Below are positions 59,724 through 64,000 of a DNA stretch of 64,000 nucleotides, one piece after another. Each line of letters opens with the position of its first letter. The first letter of the stretch is position 1. The notes below the pieces were generated by a model. That model did no database searches. It was not told where the DNA came from and saw only the letters and a list, made by a program, of their open reading frames with translations. The stretch covers positions 744,001 to 808,000 of the forward strand of contig AP027304.1 in assembly GCA_036322835.1 (NCBI GenBank), in the 5' to 3' direction. This stretch comes from Tenuifilaceae bacterium CYCD (GTDB lineage Bacteria; Bacteroidota; Bacteroidia; Bacteroidales; Tenuifilaceae). Both the position numbers and the translations under genes were made by a program.

Positions 59724-59930
59724 TTACTTTTCGGTTTTATACTGAAAAGCCCCGTATCCACAAAAATTCACGCAACGTCCACATTCCAAACAATTTGCCT
59801 TGTCTATTTCTGGTGCAGAATTCCAACTTTTCTGCTTAATTGCTCCAGTTGGGCAATAATTTACAACAGGGCATGGATGATTCTGTGGACATCTCGCTTC
59901 TTCAACAACAATAGTATGCATAAAGTTCAA
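59724..59930 (-). CDS. Small 4Fe-4S ferredoxin-like protein with an atypical first cysteine motif
   Basis: 68 residues (or 65 from the in-frame ATG at 59921). The second half has a standard CX2CX2CX3C motif (CLECGRCVNFC). The first half has only three cysteines, in an expanded CX5CX5CP arrangement (RCPQNHPCPVVNYCP). With seven cysteines in total, one full 4Fe-4S cluster is assured (three from the second motif plus the CP). A second cluster would lack one ligand or be 3Fe-4S-like. Cytoplasmic, probably an electron carrier for an oxidoreductase. A TACCTTTG element lies upstream (plus-strand CAAAGGTA 59951-59958). Confidence 0.82.
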   Translation of the reverse strand: MNFMHTIVVEEARCPQNHPCPVVNYCPTGAIKQKSWNSAPEIDKANCLECGRCVNFCGYGAFQYKTEK

Positions 59931-60011
59931 TATGTTTTTGTTTGATGATGCAAAGGTAATACATATTAATATATCTACATATTAATTTTTGTTGATTTTT
60001 ATCAATTAAAA

Positions 60012-60037
60012 ATAAAAAAGGGGAGAAAACTCCCCTC
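60012..60037 (-). terminator. Rho-independent terminator after the lipoprotein gene
   Basis: AGGGGAG-TTTT-CTCCCCT on the minus strand, followed by TTTTTTATTTTT. Confidence 0.85.
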
Positions 60038-60058
60038 CATCATTAAAGTAACTATTCG

Positions 60059-60886
60059 TTAGTTTGCTCCCCGTAATCTTATTTGGTATGATTTTCCATT
60101 ATGCGTAACTGTTGCATTGTTATCGCAATCACCATTACCATAATCAAGGATTGCAGAATCGCCATTAACCGTCATTTCGATGGTACCTTCAACAATCCAA
60201 CGGCAAGTCATTTGATACATCAACGCGTTGGTGATTTGATGTGTATAGGTATACCCATTGCGATTCACTCCTGTATCGGTTCCTTCAACGGTATAAACAT
60301 CATCCCAAATATAGTAAGGAGTACTATAACCATCAGCCCAAGTACGTGTTCTCTCAGAGTTTCGAGTATAGGTTGTTCCATCGGTAAATGTTATTTTTCC
60401 GTTCTGTAGGGTAACAGAATACTGATATTCAGAGGTTTTTACGATTCTTTTTTGACCTTCGATTTGATTCCCATTTATGTTGAAGTTGACAAATGAAACC
60501 TGTCTTTCAAACGTTGCCTGCAATGGTGATCCCAATGTACGAATAACAATTTGACCATTTTTAACCCTTTCGTAACGCGAGTTTCCGTTCACATAATCCA
60601 CATAAGTAATAGTATCTACTCTCCAATCGCCCTCCCATGCAGTTTTGCGAGTGCGTGTTCCCTGACCCTCTACACTAAACAATGCATAATCGGCAGATTT
60701 AGAATCAGAAATCATAGTTAAATCATCTACTTCCGTTTGAACATCATCCAAATAGGCACTTGCATCATCGTCTTGCTCTAGAGTACTAGCCATTGTGTCT
60801 GTGTTATCATCCTTCTCACATGATGTAAAACTGATTGCTGCCATCATCATTAGGCCTGTTGCAATAATTAAACTTGTACGTTTCAT
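60059..60886 (-). CDS. Lipoprotein of unknown function, downstream of fecR
   Basis: 275 residues. The signal peptide ends in the lipobox SFTSC (Cys23). An acidic linker (EKDDNTDTMASTLEQDDD) is followed by a beta-rich domain with many alternating strands (RQVSFVNFNINGNQIEGQKRIV, YTYTHQITNALMYQMTCRWIVEGTIEMTV), plausibly a lipocalin-like or jelly-roll fold. No family is recognised. It lies 29 bases after fecR and is probably co-transcribed, so it may be a target of, or partner in, the same signalling pathway. A strong terminator follows. Confidence 0.75.
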   Translation of the reverse strand: MKRTSLIIATGLMMMAAISFTSCEKDDNTDTMASTLEQDDDASAYLDDVQTEVDDLTMISDSKSADYALFSVEGQGTRTRKTAWEGDWRVDTITYVDYVNGNSRYERVKNGQIVIRTLGSPLQATFERQVSFVNFNINGNQIEGQKRIVKTSEYQYSVTLQNGKITFTDGTTYTRNSERTRTWADGYSTPYYIWDDVYTVEGTDTGVNRNGYTYTHQITNALMYQMTCRWIVEGTIEMTVNGDSAILDYGNGDCDNNATVTHNGKSYQIRLRGAN

Positions 60887-60915
60887 AGCTTTAAAATTTT
60901 AAGTTAAACATTGGT

Positions 60916-61791
60916 TTATTTATTTTTCTCTTTAAGAATTATCATCTTACCTGTTGTTGTCCATTCAAAATCCATAGGAATACAAACCATCTGAAGCGCT
61001 TCGTCCAAATTTCTGTTACTGAAATACCCTGTGTAGTACCTATTAGTATCACCATCAATAAACACATCCACATCGAATTGTCTTTCTATCTCCTCAATAA
61101 CAGCATTAATAGATGTGTTGTTGAAATAAAAATCACCTTTAGTCCAAGCAACCTTCTGCTCTCCATTGCTTGTCTGAACTGACTTTTCCATAGCATATCC
61201 CATTGTTTTGGTTTCTAATCCCTTTGTTAGTAGAACTTCCATTTTACTTTCGATGGCAACAACCTTAACTTTACCCTCAATGCATCGCACTGCGGTTAAT
61301 CCTTTGCGCGAATAAACATTGAATATCGTTCCCAGCACCGATACTTGAGCATTATGGGTTTTAACCCTAAACTTGCTTCCTTTCTTTACCTTAAACACTG
61401 CCTCACCGCTCAACTCCACATCGCGCTGTAAAAGCCAACGATTCTTGTTATAAATCAACCTAGTGTCGGCATTCAAAATAACTTCACTGCTATCGGGTAA
61501 AAAATGAACCAACTGATATCCTCTAGGAACAAGAACTTCAACATTTCCAAAACCAAAAAGCACCGTATAAAATGCAAGACCAATCACTAGAATAACCGAT
61601 GCTGCAATGCTTAACAACTGTCGGTTAATTGAAACAACTCTAGGATTCTCGTCAAAGTTCATCTCGTTAAAAATTGCTTGCCACACTTGCTCCTTCGATT
61701 TCCCGTCTGGAACTTTGTATGACTCTACAAGTTTCCCGAAAGCATCACTGCTGCCTTTCCCTTCATTTTTATACAATCCCCGACAACGCAT
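60916..61791 (-). CDS. FecR-family anti-sigma factor with DUF4974 C-terminal domain
   Basis: 291 residues. The short cytoplasmic N-terminal part (1-65) would bind an ECF sigma factor. One membrane helix follows (LLSIAASVILVIGLAFYTVLFG, about residues 63-84). The periplasmic FecR domain begins at VPRGYQLVHFLPDSSEVILNADTRLIY and includes LSGEAVFKVKKGSKFRVKTHNAQVSVLGTIFNVY. The C-terminal ~75 residues (FNNTSINAVIEEIERQFDVDVFIDGD ... FSNRNLDEALQMV) are the DUF4974/STN-like domain that contacts TonB-dependent transducers. The usual sigma-factor gene is not directly upstream; a TonB-dependent receptor gene is. An 11-bp inverted repeat directly precedes the ATG. Confidence 0.92.
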   Translation of the reverse strand: MRCRGLYKNEGKGSSDAFGKLVESYKVPDGKSKEQVWQAIFNEMNFDENPRVVSINRQLLSIAASVILVIGLAFYTVLFGFGNVEVLVPRGYQLVHFLPDSSEVILNADTRLIYNKNRWLLQRDVELSGEAVFKVKKGSKFRVKTHNAQVSVLGTIFNVYSRKGLTAVRCIEGKVKVVAIESKMEVLLTKGLETKTMGYAMEKSVQTSNGEQKVAWTKGDFYFNNTSINAVIEEIERQFDVDVFIDGDTNRYYTGYFSNRNLDEALQMVCIPMDFEWTTTGKMIILKEKNK

Positions 61792-61800
61792 TTCGATTGC

Positions 61801-61830
61801 TTTTACTACTTATACAACCAAGTAGTAAAA
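61801..61830. promoter_or_regulatory. 11-bp inverted repeat just upstream of fecR
   Basis: TTTTACTACTT (61801-61811) and AAGTAGTAAAA (61820-61830) are perfect complements separated by eight bases, ending ten bases before the fecR ATG on the minus strand. It could be an operator or a structured leader. I found no TAnnTTTG element in the same gap. Confidence 0.5.
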
Positions 61831-61940
61831 CTCCCTACCAAATCGTTAGAAATTTTTAAACTAAAAATGTGATTGTCTTTTAGCCAAAAAAGGCTTTAGA
61901 AAAGTTAATACGAGTAGGATAGCGTATCAGTCATTTACGC

Positions 61941-64000
61941 CTAAAACTTAATGTTAAGAAAAAACGTTGGGGTAAAGCCCAAACCATAGTTTTCAGTATA
62001 AACAATAACAGGATTTCCCTGCTGATAATCCTGCACTGGCGTGTCGGATAGCGAGTATGGTTTAGAAAGGATATTTTCCCGGTTGTAGAGATTAAAACCT
62101 TTTACTCCTAACTGAATTTCTGTGTTAGCAATTTCTTGAGTGTAAGTTATGCCCGCATCTAGTCTATGGTAAGGAATCAGTCGTTCGGAATTTTTTTCAT
62201 AATCCGGAGAGAGCTGCAAAGTAGACGTTAGTAGCAACTCATCCCAAGGCTTCGGCGAACCATAAATCCAACTAAAAGTAAATCGCCATTTGCTCAAAGT
62301 ATACGCCCCTGCTATTTTAAATTCATGCAGATGATCATCTAATGCAAAGTATTTATCTCCTCCGTTCAAGGTTGCCGACTGATTGTATGCTCTACTTAAT
62401 GAATATGCAGCCCAGCACTCAATATTTCTCCACTTCTTTTTTACAAGAACATCAACACCCCAAATCCTACTATCAATCGAGTATGACTTTGATATTAAAC
62501 TAATCCTTGTTGTATTGGTTCTTTTTATGACATTTTGCACATAAGTTATCCCTTCGGTATTTTTGGCATAACCCTCCAAATCAATTAAAAAACCTGACAG
62601 GAGTTTCCATGTAAAACCAGCCACCAAGTGCTTGGATTTTACAACAGGAAATTTAATGCCATCGGAGGCAACCCACACATTCCTGTAACTGCTTCCTGTC
62701 TGTACAACTCTATTTACAAACTGGTTATAAAGACCTGCCGAAAGTTTTAATGATAAATTATCTGTCGGACGATAAACTAACTGAAATCTAGGCTCAAAGT
62801 ATACTTTTGAGGTTAAGTTATGATGGGTTACCCTTAGCCCAAGAGTAAATGCCTCGATTCTTCCATACGATAATGTATTTTGCAACCATCCTGTAAGCGT
62901 TTCAGAATAGGAATCGTTAATCTTGGTTGTATCAATTGACATTGCACCATTGGCTGCCTGTATGTATGATTCAAATGAATTAATATCTACAATATTCCCA
63001 CTAAAGCCTCCCTCTACAGTATTATTTTTGCCAAGTTTTAACTGCCCATAAAGATTAAAACTAATATCTGATAACTTATTGTCGATTTTATAATCCTTTA
63101 AAATAGTATCGCGAACTGAAGATGCCTGTCTTTTCCTGAGCGTACTATCGGAATGATTGTAAAACAAGCTGTAATCCGAAGTTCCAATCGTAAGCTTGTG
63201 ATAAAAATTTGCACCCCATTGTCTGGACCAGCGCAATCCAACTCCCTGATTTCCCCAATGCGAATCTTCCACAACATACGGACTTTCCTCTATTTGTGAA
63301 TAGTCTAACCTGTCGGTTCCGCGGTAAGCGCTCAACGAAATATTGTCCTTACTGGTAGGCCTAAAATTAATTTTGCCATTGGCATCGTAGTAGAAAAACT
63401 TCGGTAACGACGCATCGGATGAAAAAGCACCAACCTTTAACCTTGCCAATTGCAAATCGGAACGAGCACTTTCGAATAAGTTGTAGTAAAGATCGGAACG
63501 ATAATAATCGGTGAACGATCGGCGAGCAGCCAGAACAAAAGTTACTTTTTTACCAATTGGCCCCTCCATTGCGACATCGGCCGAGAGTTGATCGCCCCCC
63601 GCATCAACCAAAAAACTTTTCTCATTACCGGTTTTCCCTGTTATTTCAACCACAGACGAAGCCCGCTCTCCCCATCGAGCATCGAAACCTCCTCGTATTA
63701 CGCGAATGTCCTTTATTGCTTTACTATTAAAACTTGTAAATGCTCCAAAAAAATGATCGATATGATAAATTGTAAAACCATCGTAAGTAAATAAATTCTG
63801 ATCTGATGGTGAATGCCGAATAATAAGGCCAGAAAGTGATTCGGTTGTAGCATCTATTCCCGGAAGCATTTGAAGCGGGGCAACTACATCAATACCCGAA
63901 AAGGTTGGTATTTGGTCAACTTTGCTTGAGTTCCAAACGAACTCTCCCGGTCTGTTACCAACCGATAAAAATTCAGGCAACTCTTTCACCACTTGAACAT
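61941..64000 (-). CDS. TonB-dependent receptor, N-terminus cut by the window edge
   Basis: The frame stays open to position 64000, so the start lies outside; about 683 residues are visible. It begins with a plug domain: DVVAPLQMLPGIDATTESLSGLIIR, then AIKDIRVIRGGFDARWGERASSVVEI in the usual plug position. The rest is a beta-barrel rich in Y, S and N that ends in TPTFFLNIKF with a terminal aromatic. With the FecR/DUF4974 gene 150 bases downstream it probably forms a ligand-sensing transducer pair, the receptor relaying TonB-dependent occupancy to FecR. The part outside probably holds a carboxypeptidase-like or STN domain. Ligand unknown. Confidence 0.9.
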   Translation of the reverse strand, partial: VQVVKELPEFLSVGNRPGEFVWNSSKVDQIPTFSGIDVVAPLQMLPGIDATTESLSGLIIRHSPSDQNLFTYDGFTIYHIDHFFGAFTSFNSKAIKDIRVIRGGFDARWGERASSVVEITGKTGNEKSFLVDAGGDQLSADVAMEGPIGKKVTFVLAARRSFTDYYRSDLYYNLFESARSDLQLARLKVGAFSSDASLPKFFYYDANGKINFRPTSKDNISLSAYRGTDRLDYSQIEESPYVVEDSHWGNQGVGLRWSRQWGANFYHKLTIGTSDYSLFYNHSDSTLRKRQASSVRDTILKDYKIDNKLSDISFNLYGQLKLGKNNTVEGGFSGNIVDINSFESYIQAANGAMSIDTTKINDSYSETLTGWLQNTLSYGRIEAFTLGLRVTHHNLTSKVYFEPRFQLVYRPTDNLSLKLSAGLYNQFVNRVVQTGSSYRNVWVASDGIKFPVVKSKHLVAGFTWKLLSGFLIDLEGYAKNTEGITYVQNVIKRTNTTRISLISKSYSIDSRIWGVDVLVKKKWRNIECWAAYSLSRAYNQSATLNGGDKYFALDDHLHEFKIAGAYTLSKWRFTFSWIYGSPKPWDELLLTSTLQLSPDYEKNSERLIPYHRLDAGITYTQEIANTEIQLGVKGFNLYNRENILSKPYSLSDTPVQDYQQGNPVIVYTENYGLGFTPTFFLNIKF

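Noticed and set aside
61792-61940. Possible missing ECF sigma factor between the receptor and fecR
   Set aside because: The gap is about 150 bases and holds no open frame of useful length; only the inverted repeat and a weak AGCC/GGCT dyad are present.
1-64000. CRISPR arrays, insertion sequences, prophage or integrated elements
   Set aside because: No regularly spaced direct repeats, transposase-like proteins, integrases or attachment-site duplications next to the tRNA-Ser gene are seen.

Overview
The window is a single chromosomal stretch from a Bacteroidota bacterium, most likely of the order Bacteroidales or a close relative. The evidence is a hybrid two-component regulator with an AraC output domain, a type IX secretion (T9SS) sorting domain and the giant SprA translocon protein, TonB-dependent receptors with a FecR/DUF4974 anti-sigma factor, a glycine-lipid type acyltransferase pair, futalosine-pathway menaquinone synthesis (MqnC), and repeated TAnnTTTG promoter elements in place of E. 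coli -10 boxes. Gene density is high. Only one stretch longer than 300 bases (22374-22899) lacks a gene, and I see no insertion sequences, phage genes or CRISPR array.

Layout. 1-5415: the 3' end of a hybrid sensor/AraC regulator and a large secreted LamG-repeat protein with a T9SS tail, with a direct repeat between them that could be the regulator's operator. 5473-7509: an outer-membrane repeat protein and a MarC-family membrane protein. 7577-11595: two acyltransferases resembling GlsA/GlsB and a TonB-dependent receptor. 11592-18739 (minus): an enlarged PurF-like protein, split transketolase, SPOR protein, LEA/WHy lipoprotein, glycerol kinase and YebC. 18928-30758: mainly RNA-modification and translation genes (miaB, an RsmB-type methyltransferase, aspS, tadA, a U32 protein, a second methyltransferase), with an AT-hook protein, a small lipoprotein, a TPR protein, a HAD phosphatase and an orphan SiaC.

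30794-37007 (minus) is the least explained part: six consecutive exported proteins, several with LPP20/FlgP-like or CsgG/TolB-like N-terminal modules, headed by a protein with a probable outer-membrane barrel. They look like one envelope complex in an organism with no flagellar genes in view. This is the best candidate here for an undescribed system. After it come an alkaline phosphatase, an ExbB-X-ExbD-ExbD energising module, tRNA-Ser(GGA), asparaginase, TatD and an M23-fold protein with an altered zinc motif.

44623-58978: thiL, then gcvH/sprA/ruvA/pdxA on the minus strand, a large EF-hand membrane protein and mqnC. SprA would export cargo such as the LamG protein at 1081-5415. 59110-64000: a thioredoxin lipoprotein, an unusual small ferredoxin, a lipoprotein, a FecR anti-sigma factor with no adjacent sigma gene, and a TonB-dependent receptor cut by the window edge.

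Calls rest on reading motifs by eye. No homology search was run.
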